Positions 24,144-36,410 of a DNA stretch of 64,000 nucleotides are shown here, one piece after another (positions within the stretch are counted from its first letter, which is position 1; every line of letters begins with the position of its first letter). A program made the translations under genes and the position numbers. The notes under the pieces were generated by a model, which made no database searches, was not told where the DNA came from, and was given only the letters and a program-made list of their open reading frames with translations. Origin of the DNA: Girardinichthys multiradiatus (lineage: Eukaryota; Chordata; Actinopteri; Cyprinodontiformes; Goodeidae); NCBI RefSeq assembly GCF_021462225.1, contig NC_061813.1:19306442-19370441 (forward strand), in the 5' to 3' direction.

Positions 24144-25309
24144 CTCTAACTACCACAGCCACTATTTTGACGGCCCTATTATTTACATTGATATTTTTTC
24201 CCATGGCCGAGTATGCGCGAGCGTTGCCTAGCAACCGCCACTCTAGAACGCAGTGGCATTGGAAATGCTTCAAAAATTACATGATTGTGATTCTGGGGTC
24301 GAGAGGGATTCTGACGGCTCTCGGTCAGCATTCAGTTCCAGTGACGGCGGGTCAGAGAGTGAGCCTCCCCCGTTAACAGTACGTTGTGGCGCATTATTTC
24401 AAGGTAGTAAAAGACTAGCCTATGTAACGATTTTATCATTTTAGGCTATAGTTTACAGATTAGTAAACTAATAATATATAAACTACAGCAACGGTGCCAC
24501 AATCAGCGGAGGTTCAGAGACAGGGAGACGAATCTGGTCCCCAGTGCCCAGCTATAAACCCAGCACTCCAGCTCGCTGGCAGGAGAGAAACTAAAAAACA
24601 AGGTAATGATAGTGGAAAAAGAAACAATAAGTTAATAAGTTAGGTCATAGATATAGTAGCCCAGTAACAACAATCTATTCTGCGCTTTATAGCGTTTTCA
24701 TCGCAAGACGAGCGCACACCTGGGAAGGAGGAGGAAATAGGAAAGGATGGGACTGTGTGGACAGTAGTAGGAGATGAAGAAAGTAGAGGGAGCCGTCAGA
24801 GCCAGAAGGCGTTGACAGAGCGCCAGATCCAAGATGCCCAGACCGCGTTCCTCTGCTTGGAGGACACCGAAATGCTCATTCACGTTCAGCGCTGTAGTGT
24901 GGCTGAGGCCCGCAGAGTTTTAGGAGATGATTCCTCCTCGGACATGAATGTGGATGAGCTGAAGGCATTTTTAGCACTAGTTTATGTCCGCGGAGTGAAA
25001 GGGGGGCGTAACATGGAGCTGTCCAGCTTTTGGTCAGATTAGTAAAGCTTCTTTTCAAAAATGTAGCCACTACTCTGTATTATTTTTCAGTACTATTTAT
25101 AAATAATAATAAAGCATAATAGGTTTTGATCAAATACTATTATTAATTCTTGTCAAAACCATAATTTTATAGCGTGCAAGAAAACCTGTAGCATTCTGAC
25201 GCATGTAATGCGATGACAGCGTCATCGCCTCGCATCCAGAATGCTCGCCGTCAAATTGACGGGCTTGGGAGTTCTAGTAGTGTTAGAATTCTGGGAGTTC
25301 TAGTGTTAA
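24144..25309 (+). mobile_element. piggyBac-like transposon relic
   Basis: The right end is CTAGTGTTAA, with the TTAA expected for piggyBac insertion at 25306-25309. Read inward, the right end and the left segment from 24144 match imperfectly over 30 bp (20 identities by eye), ending in TTTGACGG on both. The interior has the 5' part of a piggyBac transposase. A GCGTCATCGC region near 25220 is unusually CpG-rich compared with the surroundings. Confidence 0.75.
24253..25042 (+). pseudogene. piggyBac-type transposase, N-terminal fragment
   Basis: The piece at 24253-24444 has an acidic, Ser-rich start (DSDGSRSAFSSSDGGSESE), as in fish PGBD4-like proteins. The piece at 24755-25042 has ELKAFLALVYVRGVKGG then a stop shortly after SSFWSD, the start of the DDE_Tnp_1_7 region. 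The rest of the domain, with the catalytic Asp residues, is missing, so the element is internally deleted. The two pieces are not in one open frame. piggyBac transposases excise precisely at TTAA; this copy cannot encode one. Confidence 0.78.
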
Positions 25310-26387
25310 CTAAATGATGTGCCTCATAGCCACATACATCCCTTATAGCCTTAAAATGTATCCATTACATCCTCTGATTTCTTGTCAGCGGATTGATGCT
25401 TCTCATATTCTGACCACAGGCTATATTCCTTTGACAAATGTTGAATAAATATATATGATCCCCACATTTTAATAGATGCATGTGGACACATTTCATGCAG
25501 TCATACAATAAGACATTCACATCCACCGCAGACAAAATGGTAGACGTTCCAAAGAAGATAATGTATTGCGATGTCATCCAAATCAGCTGACATACTAATT
25601 TCTAGAAGAAAGCCTGCAGGGATTTCTCACAATTTGCATGTGTATTTTTATGAGAAACTGGCAAAAGATATAGATTACAAGACATTCAATTTACACACAA
25701 AGAAAAGCAAAATTACCGTACCTGTCAGGTAAGCATATTCTGGTTTAGATATATGTGGTAATGAGATGCCTTTTGCCCTCCAATATTGTATTTGAAGGTT
25801 TCTGCTGTATGACCCCAGCACAACGGTAAAATATTCTTCCGTCCATCCACAGTAACTTAACATAATTTTGTGATCAGGTCAGGTTTCTAAAAAAAACAAA
25901 ACAAAATGCGTTAGAGAGAAAAATTCAAGAAAAGAACAGGAGAAAAAAGTTTAGAGGGAACGATGCAGTTGCTTACCAGTGCATTAAAAATATAGTATTT
26001 CACTAAATATATAAAGCCACTAGAGAAAAAACAGCAACAGTAACAATGTTTATGATAACAGAGATGATTCTAAACAAGTCAGCTGGGACTCGTTCTAAAT
26101 TTTATTTGTACAGCAAGGGCTGTTCAGTAATATTTAAAAAGGTAAGTGGAAGGAAGAGCAGCCCCCTAGTTGACTGTTCAGTTGTAGATTTCACACCTTC
26201 ACACCCCACCCACCTAAGTGGAGTTTCTTAAAGTAAAACACTAAACCTCATTTTGCATCTATTCTGTCAATACAAATGTGTTTGACTAGTAGCATGCGGG
26301 AGTTTTTATTGAGAGACATGAAAAAAAGTACATAAATTCATTCAAATGCATCATCAGTCTCCTTAATATTGGTTTAAATTGATGTAC
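25310..26387. other. Intronic sequence, no gene seen
   Basis: No recognised gene or repeat. Confidence 0.5.
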
Positions 26388-26732
26388 AGGGGCAATGGTG
26401 GTTCCAGTAGTAGGGGTTTGTCCTCTAACTGACGGGTTGCTGGGCTGAACCTCCGCTTCATCCTTCTCAGAGGTTGTGTCCTTGGGCGAGACACTTCACC
26501 CGCCTTGCCTGATGATGGTAGTCAGAGGCCCCAGTGGTGCATATTTTATGGCAGCCTCCCCTTTGTCAGCCTGCCCCAGGGCAGCTGTGGCTACAATGTA
26601 GCTTATTGTGTCAATCTGTCAGTGTGTGAATGTGTGGATGAATGGGTGAATGACTGATTGTAGTGTGAAGTGTATTGAGTTCTTGGACTTGATAAAGTGC
26701 TGTACAAGTGCAGGCAATTTACCATTCAATTG
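26388..26732 (+). mobile_element. tRNA-derived SINE, second family, diverged
   Basis: A degenerate tRNA-like head (GGTGGTTCCAGTAGTAGGGG, then GGGCTGAACCTCC in the B-box position) is followed by CTTGGGCGAGACACTTCACC, CCCCAGGGCAGCTGTGGCTA and a tail ending AAGTGCTGTACAAGTGCAGG. This order matches a common teleost SINE-like repeat that differs from the one at 14421. Confidence 0.75.
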
Positions 26733-28891
26733 TTACATGTTAATACTACAGAAATAGTTCCAATTGACAATGTTACTACACAAAGAAGCACTTTAAACGT
26801 CTTTAACGTGATTGGGAAGGTGTCATATTAATTACTCATGTTTTTGTGGGGGTTTTTTGTGATAACAGGTTTAAAACATTTGGACGGTTTGAAGAATTCA
26901 GAGTTGTTAATTATGTTACATGGGTGTTGTGGTCACTGTTATTTTATAGACCTAAAGTTAATGTTTAATATCTGCTGAATTAGTTAGTCTCTCTCCCACA
27001 AAGTTTAGCCAAGGTTGCTGCTCTGGCTACGTGCCTCTGTTGATGCATCACCAAATAAGCTGTGCCTGCTACTATTTATGAACCACAGATGGGCTTTAGG
27101 ATTTATCCTTCCTATTTTAAAGAGTTTTAATGTAAACACAGTTAGTTATGCTCTGCAAGACTTGGATTCCTCTTTAGTCATTTGTTGCTTTTTTCCTTAG
27201 TATCCATTCCTCTGCACTTACCAATGCTGTGATCTGACCTAGCCTCTCACACCGCATTACCACTGCAGCGCCATCAATCACACCCAACGCACGCACATTC
27301 ACACACACTGAACGATTCAGAGTGCAGACAAGGATGGCTCTGTGATGGACAGAACTGTGTGTCAGTAAAACTCACTTGTTTGCATCCCTACACTTGCTAT
27401 GAGCTAAGAAGGATCCACAGGGAATTCATTATCGGCTGTTAACATTATTAGTGTCTTGAGTTATTTTTGAAAGATTTATTTTTGTGTATTTGTGAAACTT
27501 CCAAGAGTGCACATATGTTTTTTCCTTTATTTACTGTCCTTTATTTACTGTTGCATGGTTATTGCAAATTGCATGTATGCTTGTGAGCAATTATGTGGTT
27601 TAGAAAGGGTACCTGGGGAATTAGTTTTTTCTACACTACAGCTAAATGAAACAAAACAGACCCAACATTGATTCATTTTGTTGCTCACTTCAGTAAGGCT
27701 GGAAATGTCAAAAAATAAGAAATGAGGGCTAAAACTGTTTGGTTTAAGCGCTAAAACTTAACAAACTAATAGTAGTTCATAATATTAAATAGATGGTGTT
27801 GTAGTCTTGAAATCCCATGCAATAGTTGAGCATAGACTGAAATGACACTAAGTGAATCCAAGAAAAAACTTTTAACTATCCGAGCATGGTTCAGTTGAAA
27901 TAAATGACTTAAATGTTGACACTATTAATTTCACAGCCCTAATAGCTTAACAGATGTTTTCATTTCATGCTTGTTCCATGTGAAAAAAAAGACAAATGTC
28001 GATTTATTTCAAAGTGGGACTAATTTTACTTAAAAATAATTCTTTTGAAAATTATGTTGGGTAATGATGCATCATGACACTAACCAACAAGTTTTACTCG
28101 TGTCATGAGAAGAAAATGAACAATAAAAATTTGCAACCATTGCAGGGCATATAGTTTGTTCTAAATAGTTTGCACATTAAGTGGTTGCTCTTCTAATGAA
28201 CATTGAGACAAACTTCAGATTTTAAAGGAGGTATTGTCCATGCTTCTGGTAATTAAGAATTGGTCACTTAAGATTTTCTCTACAAAAATGAACAAACTAA
28301 GATAAATCATCTATAAAAATATGTTTGTTTTATATGCTTTTTTTCTTCTCACCGTAATCTGCACTTTTTGCAGCAGTCAACACCTTAAATTGTTTTACCC
28401 ATATTCTTCGTGAATTTCTTAAAATATTGTGCATACCCACTGTTTGATTACTCCTCTGGGTGATTTAGCATTCTCACATATGTGCATAAATACAACCACA
28501 TGTACACACAGATGTTACAATCTTGTACAGTGTTTAAACTGCACAGAATGTGTATTTACATGCATACATTTTTAAATATATTTATTTAAATACGAGTAAT
28601 TAGAGAATGTATTATGTAAAATATTATTTTTTCATCAATTAATAGATTGGTAGATGTTGATCAGTTTCATGGTTCCATATGTAACACTGAAGCCCAAAGA
28701 CTTCCCACAGACAGAAACATTGTAATCATATTTAAATTCTCATGATCTTCTCACTGTGATCTTAAAGAACAGGTAACTGAATTAGGCAAAATAAGGATTT
28801 TGTATGAGGCCAGGCCCAGTTTGTGACCCCTTTTGTTGTTAGTGTAATTTGCGTGGCCAATCGAAAACAAACTGGACTGATCAAATTCTGT
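26733..28891. other. Intronic sequence, no gene seen
   Basis: No recognised gene or repeat family. AT-rich throughout. Confidence 0.5.
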
Positions 28892-30078
28892 TGTCATAAT
28901 TGGTTTTTGGAAGGCCCAAATGCTAGCAGAATCAGGGGCAGAGCTTTGACATGAGGAATGTTTAGTATATAAATAAACAGGACTTACAATGTGACATGAA
29001 GGAGACAAGACATGAAACCGCAGTAGGAGGAACAGGCAGAGAAATGGCCAAAGGAAAACATAGTCAATGGAAGAAACGAACAATCAGAATAGAAGTGAAT
29101 ATATACTGAGGGAATTGTGGAGAATGACATAGAATGCAGGTGTGAGTAATCAGGGGATGATAAGAAGCTCCTGGGCCAGAAGGCAGCAGAGAAGCTGAGG
29201 GAGGGAGACTAATTCAATTCAATTCAGTTTATTTATATAGCGCCAATTCACAACACGTGTCGTCTCAAGGCACTTCACAAAAGTCAGGTACATACATTCC
29301 AATTAATCCTAATCATTGAACAGTGCAATCAGATTCCGATATTTATTCAAACTGGATAAAAAGTTTTTCTGTCTAAGGAAACCCAGCAGATTGCATCCAG
29401 TCAGTGACTTGCAGCATTCCCTCCTCCCAGATGAGCATGTAGAGACAGTGGACAGTCACTGGCATTGACTTTGCAGCAATCCCTCATACTGAGCATGCAT
29501 GTAGCGACAGTGGAGAGGAAAAACTCCCTTTTAACAGGAAGAAACCTCCAGCAGAACCAGGCTCAGTGTGAGCGGCCATCTGCCACGACCGACTGGGGGT
29601 TTGAGCGAAAGAACAGAGCAGAGACACAAAGAGAACAAAGAAGCACTGATCCAGGAGTTCTTTCTATGGGAAGGAAAAGTAAATGTTAATGGATGTAGCT
29701 ACTTTAGTCGTTTCACCTAGAAAGAAAGAACAGATAAACTCTGAGCCAGTTTTCAAGCTTAGAGTCTGAAAGAAAGCGCATAGAGTTAGTTACAGTAAAA
29801 GCTCAGTCAATTGCTATGTCTAGGAACACAAACACAAAGAAATCCAGGAGAAATATCCAACAGAAATTTAACAACAGATAACTAAAGGAACAAGAACACA
29901 AGAAAAAACGAATAAACTAAACAAAGGAATAACTAATAAGGCAGCACGTCACTAGCAATAAAGAACACAGGGAAATGCATTTGACTAAGGCAAGACCTAA
30001 AGAACATAATAAACAATGAAATGGTCAAAACAAAATCACAAAAGATAAACAAAACCTAAATATTTGAAGATCACGAGA
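28892..30078 (-). mobile_element. TGTCA-ended non-autonomous element, copy 6 (with nested repeat)
   Basis: Starts TGTCATAATTGG, then AAGGCCCAAATGC, a decayed version of the family block. On the minus strand a TATATATT box at 29097-29104 lies about 208 bp from the end. After the nested repeat (29211-29606) A-rich element sequence resumes and ends near GATCACGA (30069), which corresponds to GATCCTGACA of the other copies. Highly diverged. Confidence 0.55.
29211..29606 (+). repeat. Teleost interspersed repeat (AATTCAATTCA head), short form
   Basis: Same start and blocks as 22250-22941 but without its 436-bp middle. Extends further at the 3' side through ACAGGAAGAAACCTCCAGCA and CGACCGACTGGGGG, a very common fish repeat ending. 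It interrupts the TGTCA element. Confidence 0.75.
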
Positions 30079-31546
30079 GTTGTTGAATATGCCACTATGA
30101 AGGAGATTATTTGATTTGTATAACATGAGACCTGAGCATCAGCTTTAGATTTCAATAAGCATGACTTAATGCGTTTTGCTTCGTAGGACACTTCTGATAT
30201 TTAAAGTAGGGCACATATTGCATTTCACAGCCCCATAGTGTAGTGGGTGAATGTCAAGCCATACACATATAATCCAAGTAAACAACAGTTTCTACTGTGT
30301 TCTCTTGTCATGTGAAACATGACCCATGCTGTGCATGAATCATAGTATGTATTCAATGTTTCTTCAACCTGTAATCACACTATTTTGGTATTGTAAGTTT
30401 TGTAGCTCTTAGAAACCTTATGATGAAAACATGGTTTAAGATTTTACAAGATCTTCCATTAACATGGCTGATTTTTATCTATGGGTTCTTTTTGGAACAT
30501 ATTTTCTTCCTAACAAAATTCCCTTCTTTATTATGATGTTTCTTTTTAGTTTTCCTCCTCCATAGACTATTATTTCTTTGTCATTTTTATCATTATATTT
30601 ATGACTGTTTTTATGGACCTATGATAGTGTTTGTCTTTTAAGGAAATATGTCCTTCCTCTTTGCTGGCTTCAGAAACAATTACTTTCTCCATAGACTGTC
30701 TAATACAATAGTTGACCAATGATGTAAAATTGAGGAAGACAGGTTGATTGGAATTAGATGGCCATCAAACGTGGGTAAATATGAGTGATGTGCAAAGTAT
30801 GTTACAACAACGTGGAAAAAAGAGGCAGGTGTTTATAAGGAGAAGTAAAATACAAAATGGCCTAAAAAGAAAAACAGAACAGTCCATGAGAACAGGAACC
30901 TGCCCAGTTTTCCCTGTTATTTTAAGCTCACAATATTTGGACACAAAATAAGCTCATTTAGCTCATTTCTAATCCTCTCCATTAGCCTAAGAAGGTTATA
31001 ATATAATCTGAGTGGAGCAGATCTTATTACCATTTATTGGAACAAAACATTAGCTAATACATGAAAAGCAAACATGCCTAGTTCTTTGTAGCAACATCAC
31101 AAACAAATCTGTAACGTCATAAGCTTCTTTTTGTTTTGCTTTGTCATAGACAATCCTTATTCCTGTAAACATTTCAAGGTATCACTGTCTTCAAGAACAG
31201 TGATAAATCCCCATTAGCAGTGAGCCCAACTGCAGCAGCTTTGCACAGCTTGGATTTCTAGTGGCTTGGCTGTATATTACGTGCACACAGCAACAGACAT
31301 GAACAAATACACTACCACACAGAGGCACACTTTTAAACCCCTGATTCCCATTAACCTGTGGGAACTCCTACTTGGCTTAAAGGGAGAACCCTAATTTGTC
31401 ACACTGCCATAGGTCTTTGAGCTGAAGGTTATTAGGAACTAGAGTTCACCTGTAATTACAGGCAGATCCTTTCCTCAGTGTGGGTTTTGCATGCATATTA
31501 TTTATGTAAGTGCATTAGTAACAATGTAAAAGAAAATCACCATATA
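30079..31546. other. Intronic sequence, no gene seen
   Basis: No recognised gene or repeat. Confidence 0.5.
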
Positions 31547-31855
31547 AACAATATTGCTAAAAGAATTGGGTCACAGCACCAAATCAATGAATTCTAGTAT
31601 TACAATCACTTCCATGGCTGCAGGTGTATAAAGTTTGGTGTGGAGAAACTTGACTGGCCTGCACAGAGTCCTGACATCAACCTCTTGAACACCTTTGGGA
31701 TGAGATAGAGGCTGCGATTCCAGTTATATCATCTTACTATGAACACACTTCTAAACCTTGTGGAACATATTTACAGATTAGTTATAGTTGTGATTGCTGG
31801 CAGTGGTGAGTCCATTAACAAGTTGGACCTTATAGATTAAGAAGAGTAGAGATAA
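31547..31855 (+). mobile_element. Internally deleted Tc1-like relic
   Basis: A left-terminal type sequence (CAATATTGCTAAAAG, then AATCACTTCCATGGC and TGTATAAA) is joined directly to the C-terminal coding part (ACTTGACTGGCCTGCACAGA, GAGTCCTGACATCAACC, CACCTTTGGGATGAG), so everything between was lost. The coding scrap corresponds to the WPAQSPD...LWDE region of Tc1 transposases. Same family as the element at 60494-63341. Confidence 0.72.
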
Positions 31856-32890
31856 CAAACTAGTAATTGTATTGTTACCCCAAGTCGGTAGATCCAATAA
31901 TGACACTCAAAATTGAGCAATATAACACACTTAAATGGAACACAACACACGTCGATACAACAGCTTTCCATCTCACTCACAGTGCACCCAAGCTACAGAT
32001 CGCACCGTTAAGCACCATGGGAAATACTCCGGAAGATCACTCCAGCAACCGCTACAGTGTGTTAGTGTGCATTTGTTATAAAAGGAGAAAACAGGATGAT
32101 TTGTCATTCTATAATTGAAATTTACAGATATATTCTACTAAAATATGAAATTCTATCCTAGAAAAAATATCTGTTTTTGGGTAATAAATTAATTAGTCAA
32201 GTTCTTGTTATAAAACATACTGCTTAGAAACACTACGCATCCTGTTGTCCAATAAAGTGGTTGTTAATCTGGTGACATTTACACCTTAAATCAAAATCAA
32301 AATAAAAAAAGAATAAAAAAAGATTTGGGATTATAGAGACATGTTTGTCTGAAGTGCACTTTGCAATTCATCTGATGATTTCTTGCTTTTTACACACTGA
32401 TGGGTGAAGATATCACAGTTATACATTGATAATTTAAAAGCTTCATCTGTTCTGGTTAAAGTAAGTTTTATATGAAGAACAAAATATTAAGTGTGTATTC
32501 AAGACTAGTACTTTTATTTTTGCTTCTGTCACATATCACTGTATTGCTTTACATCAGTGTAAGAAAGAGGGCAAAGTGCCCAATACAGCTGAAAGCACAT
32601 ATGTACATAAACTGCATGAAAACACACAATCATGTTATTTTTAAAACAAAATCTCTCCTATTTGTATTTTTACAAACTTTCTAATTGCTTTGGTCCACTG
32701 CATGTATCTCATAATCTTGTTCTGCTCTTGGGTTAACTAAAATGTCATACTTGATTTTGATATTTCAGAAAATAACCAATGTTCAATACTATTTACGCTA
32801 CAGTGAGAACAAAAATTACCAAATAAGGGGCATAAAAATTTGGATTAGTTGTTCAAGAATAACCTAGAAAGAGAGAGAGAGAAAAACTCA
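31856..32890. other. Intronic sequence, no gene seen
   Basis: No recognised gene or repeat. Confidence 0.5.
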
Positions 32891-33091
32891 AACAGTCCCA
32901 TGACATGCATGGTAGGTTAATTAGCCACTCCGAACTGCCTGTGCAGATCAAAGATCGAAAGCTCATCTGAAAGGGATTTATATGTTGGCCTTGTGATGGA
33001 CTGGTGACCTTTCCAGTGTGTACCTTGCCTTTCTCCTAGAAAAAGGAATCAACACTGTGACCCAAACTAGAATTAAGCAGGTGGATAGATT
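32891..33091 (+). mobile_element. 5'-truncated V-SINE-like fragment
   Basis: Landmarks in order are ACATGCATGGTAGGTTAATT, GTGATGGACTGGTGACC and TTCCAGTGTGTACCTTGCC, matching the 3' half of the SINE seen reversed at 14421-14785. Diverged and lacking the tRNA head. Confidence 0.68.
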
Positions 33092-35137
33092 CACTGGTGT
33101 AGCACGGAAATTGCAAAACAGAAAAGAGCCAAGATGTCTTTAAAACACAATAATAATTATTTTTTTTTTTTAATCATCATTCAGAGGTTGATCACATACA
33201 ATACAGCATGATCAAGTTGATGTCAGAACACTGTATTTATAAAGTTTTGGGCAACCTTTAGAAAAGCTCTCCAACATGTTGTGCTGATTCAACATTCTGC
33301 TCAAGCGTCTCTGAGCAGATAAAATCCTTCATGGTGGTGAGAAATCAATCTGGAATCACATGGTGAAAGATGATATCTGTACAAGATGACCAACATGCTG
33401 CTTTGAGAATTTAAGAAAGATCCATGATTTAGTTAATGTCCCAGATTGAAGTCCTCAAGTTAAGAAAAATTACCAACTCTGCCCTGGTGCCAGACTGATG
33501 GATTTATATTTATCTTCTTGACACAATATTTGCATTTTTCTATTTATTTATTTGTGTTACAAATGAAATTGTTTGTGAAACTGCTCTCCCTTTACAGCAA
33601 ACACAACCAAGTGAAATTATCAAACATTTTTTATGTCCAATTTTGTACCTCAAGAGTGATGGTTTACCGTTCTCTTTCCAGGCTTTGATGAAGCCTGAGA
33701 GAACAAGGAACCAGATTTTAGTTCAAGCTTTAAATAAAGCACAGGTGTCCGAAAAGTCAGAAACCTCTGTTGGCAATTGTTTTGGTAAAAAATTATATAC
33801 AGGAATCATTTCTGTAACTTGATAAAAAGCACCGAGTTAAATCCAGGTGGTAATTTGTTTTATTTTTGTCTTTGTTTATGTGGGTGAAGAGTGGTGGAGG
33901 TCAAAGTAATGGGGGTCAGCCATGTCATTTGTTGTTCATTATTCCAGGTTTATGAAATTGTCAGTCAAACTTTAAACATTCTTAGCTGAAAAAATTTATT
34001 CAATTTTAAAATGTTTACATTAGCTCACTGGTAGGAATATGGAAAATTGTCGTCAGGGAAGCAGTCAGTGATTTATGAATCTTGTGGGACGACCAAATGA
34101 CAATTCTTGGTGTTGGAGGTCTACCCATTGAGCTATAGGATTGTGTATCTGCAGCTATTAGCTAAAAAATGGAAGATTCTGACAGCTGTTTCTCCCTCTA
34201 CACCAAAGAGCAGTTCAGAGGCAAAAACCCAGAGGTGAGAGGAATTCTGATATATGTTTATGAAAAAGGACTTGTAATGATGGATGGATGAAAAATATAT
34301 GTTTTTATAGCTGTTTTTATCACATTTGTTCCAAATTGCTATTAAAATCTTATTCCTAGATTTAATTTCTGTTCAGTGCAAATAAGATATGTGAGTCACA
34401 TTCTGGAGCCCCAATCTTGTGCCATACTAATGTGTTTTCATGCAGCAACCAGCCTGTTAGTTTTTGTGCATATTGCCTCTCATCTACTTTTTACTGTAGG
34501 GTAAACTGAACATTTTGGACTGTGGCATTTAACAGAGTATATGGGCATTCCAGAAACACTCACATATAGGTGCAAATTCAAGGCAGATGTCACACAAGTT
34601 GTTTTGTTCTCCCTTCAAGACCCCCTCTCTTTACAACTCTAATCTTTTACTGCCAGTCAGAACATATTGTTTCTCAGCATGGTAGAGTTTAAGACTGACA
34701 TGGGGGTGTATGGCAGTGATGGGTGAGATATTATGGGCTGCAGATGTCATGCTGGCATCAAATCATGTTTACGAGGACACACGAGGGGCAGTGTGAGGCT
34801 CTCACAATTTTTACTCAACTTTCACATAGGAAAGAACCAGGGCCCATCCAGACCATGCTAACAGCCAATTCAGAGATCGCTCTGATTCAGAAATATAGCT
34901 GAGGTATTCACATTGGGGAAATGAAAATATAGCACACATTTTTTTATTATTCTGTATTTAAAACTATTTCATGTAATTTCTGTTTAATTCAAAGTTTCTA
35001 AATATATGTTCATTGTGATGGAAACCACATGTATAGAACATTCACTGAAACAGGAACAGACAGTTGAATATTGTTTTGTACCCTTTAACCACACAAGCTG
35101 TACCAAAGTATGTTTGCAGCATTCAACCTGTTACAAA
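33092..35137. other. Intronic sequence, no gene seen
   Basis: A poly-T run lies at 33160-33171. No recognised gene or repeat. Confidence 0.5.
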
Positions 35138-36410
35138 TACAGGGGTTGGACAATGAAACTGAAACACCTGGTTTTAGACCCCAATAATTTATTAGTATGG
35201 TGTAGGGCCTCCTTTTGCGGCCTATACAGCGTCAATTCGTCTTGGGAATGACATATACCAGTCCTGCACAGTGGTCAGAGGGATTTTAAGCCATTCTTCT
35301 TGCAGGATAGTGGCCAGGTCACTACGTGATTCTGGTGGAGGAAAACATTTCCTGACTCGTTCCTCCAAAACACCCCAAAGTGGCTCAATAATATTTAGAT
35401 CTGGTGACTGTGCAGGCCATGGGAGATGTTCAACTTCACTTTCATGTTCATCAAACCAATCTTTCACCAGTCTTGCTGTGTGTATTGGTGCATTGTCATC
35501 CTGATACACGGCACCGCCTTCAGGATACAATGTTTGAACCATTGGATGCACATGGTCCTCAAGAATGGTTCGGTAGTCCTTGGCAGTGACGCGCCCATCT
35601 AGCACAAGTATTGGGCCAAGGGAATGCCATGATATGGCACCCCAAACCATCACTGATCCACCCCCATGCTTCACTCTGGGCATGCAACAGTCTGGGTGGT
35701 ACGTTCTTTGGGGCTTCTCCACACCGTAACTCTCCTGGATGTGGGGAAAACGGTAAAGGTGGACTCATCAGAGAACAATACATGTTTCACATTGTCCACA
35801 GCCCAAGATTTGCGCTCCTTGCACCATTGAAACCGACATTTGGCATTGGCATGAGTGACCAAAGGTTTGGCTATAGCAGCCCGGCCGTGTATATTGACCC
35901 TGTGGAGCTCCCGACGGACAGTTCTGGTGGAATCAGGAGAGTTGAGGTGCACATTTAATTCTGCCGTGATTTGGGCAGCCGTGGTTTTATGTTTTTTGGA
36001 TACAATCCGGGTTAGCACCTGAACATCCCTTTCAGACAGCTTCCTCTTGCTTCCACAGTTAATCCTGTTGGATGTGGTTCGTCCTTCTTGGTGGTATGCT
36101 GACATTACCCTGGATACCGTGACTCTTGATACATCACAAAGACTTGCTGTCTTGGTCACAGATGCGCCAGCAAGACGTGCACCAACAATTTGTCCTCTTT
36201 TGAACTCTGGTATGTCACCCATAATGTTGTGTGCATTTCAATATTTTGAGCAAAACTGTGCTCTTACCCTGTTAATTGAACCTTCACACTCTGCTCTTAC
36301 TGGTGCAATGTGCAATCAATGAAGACTGGCTACCAGGCTGGTCCAATTTAGCCATGAAACCTCCCACACTAAAATGACAGTTGTTTCAGTTTCATTGTCC
36401 AACCCCTGTA
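35138..36410 (-). mobile_element. Tc1/mariner transposon with DD36E spacing
   Basis: A 1,273-bp element with perfect 28-bp inverted repeats starting TACAGGGGTTGGACAATG at both ends (35138-35165, 36383-36410), including the flanking TA. It carries an almost complete transposase on the minus strand. Both the TIRs and the coding region are well preserved, so it is a fairly recent insertion compared with the Tc1 copy at 1275. Confidence 0.93.
35222..36222 (-). pseudogene. DD36E Tc1/mariner transposase, one frameshift
   Basis: Two overlapping open segments: 183 residues from 36222 to 35671 and 166 residues from 35722 to 35222, in different frames. The first has an N-terminal helix-turn-helix (VGARLAGASVTKTASLCDVS) and the first catalytic Asp in LFSDEST. 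The second has the Gly-rich GGGSVMVWGAIS, the second Asp in QDDNAPIHT and the Glu in SPDLNIIEPLW. Exactly 36 residues separate the second Asp and the Glu, unlike the 34 of classical Tc1, so it fits the DD36E group described as Incomer. The break lies near 35700-35722; no other stop is apparent. The enzyme would cut and paste at TA sites. Confidence 0.9.

Noticed and set aside
35222..36222. Two separate genes of 166 and 183 residues
   Set aside because: They are consecutive parts of one transposase separated by a single frameshift.
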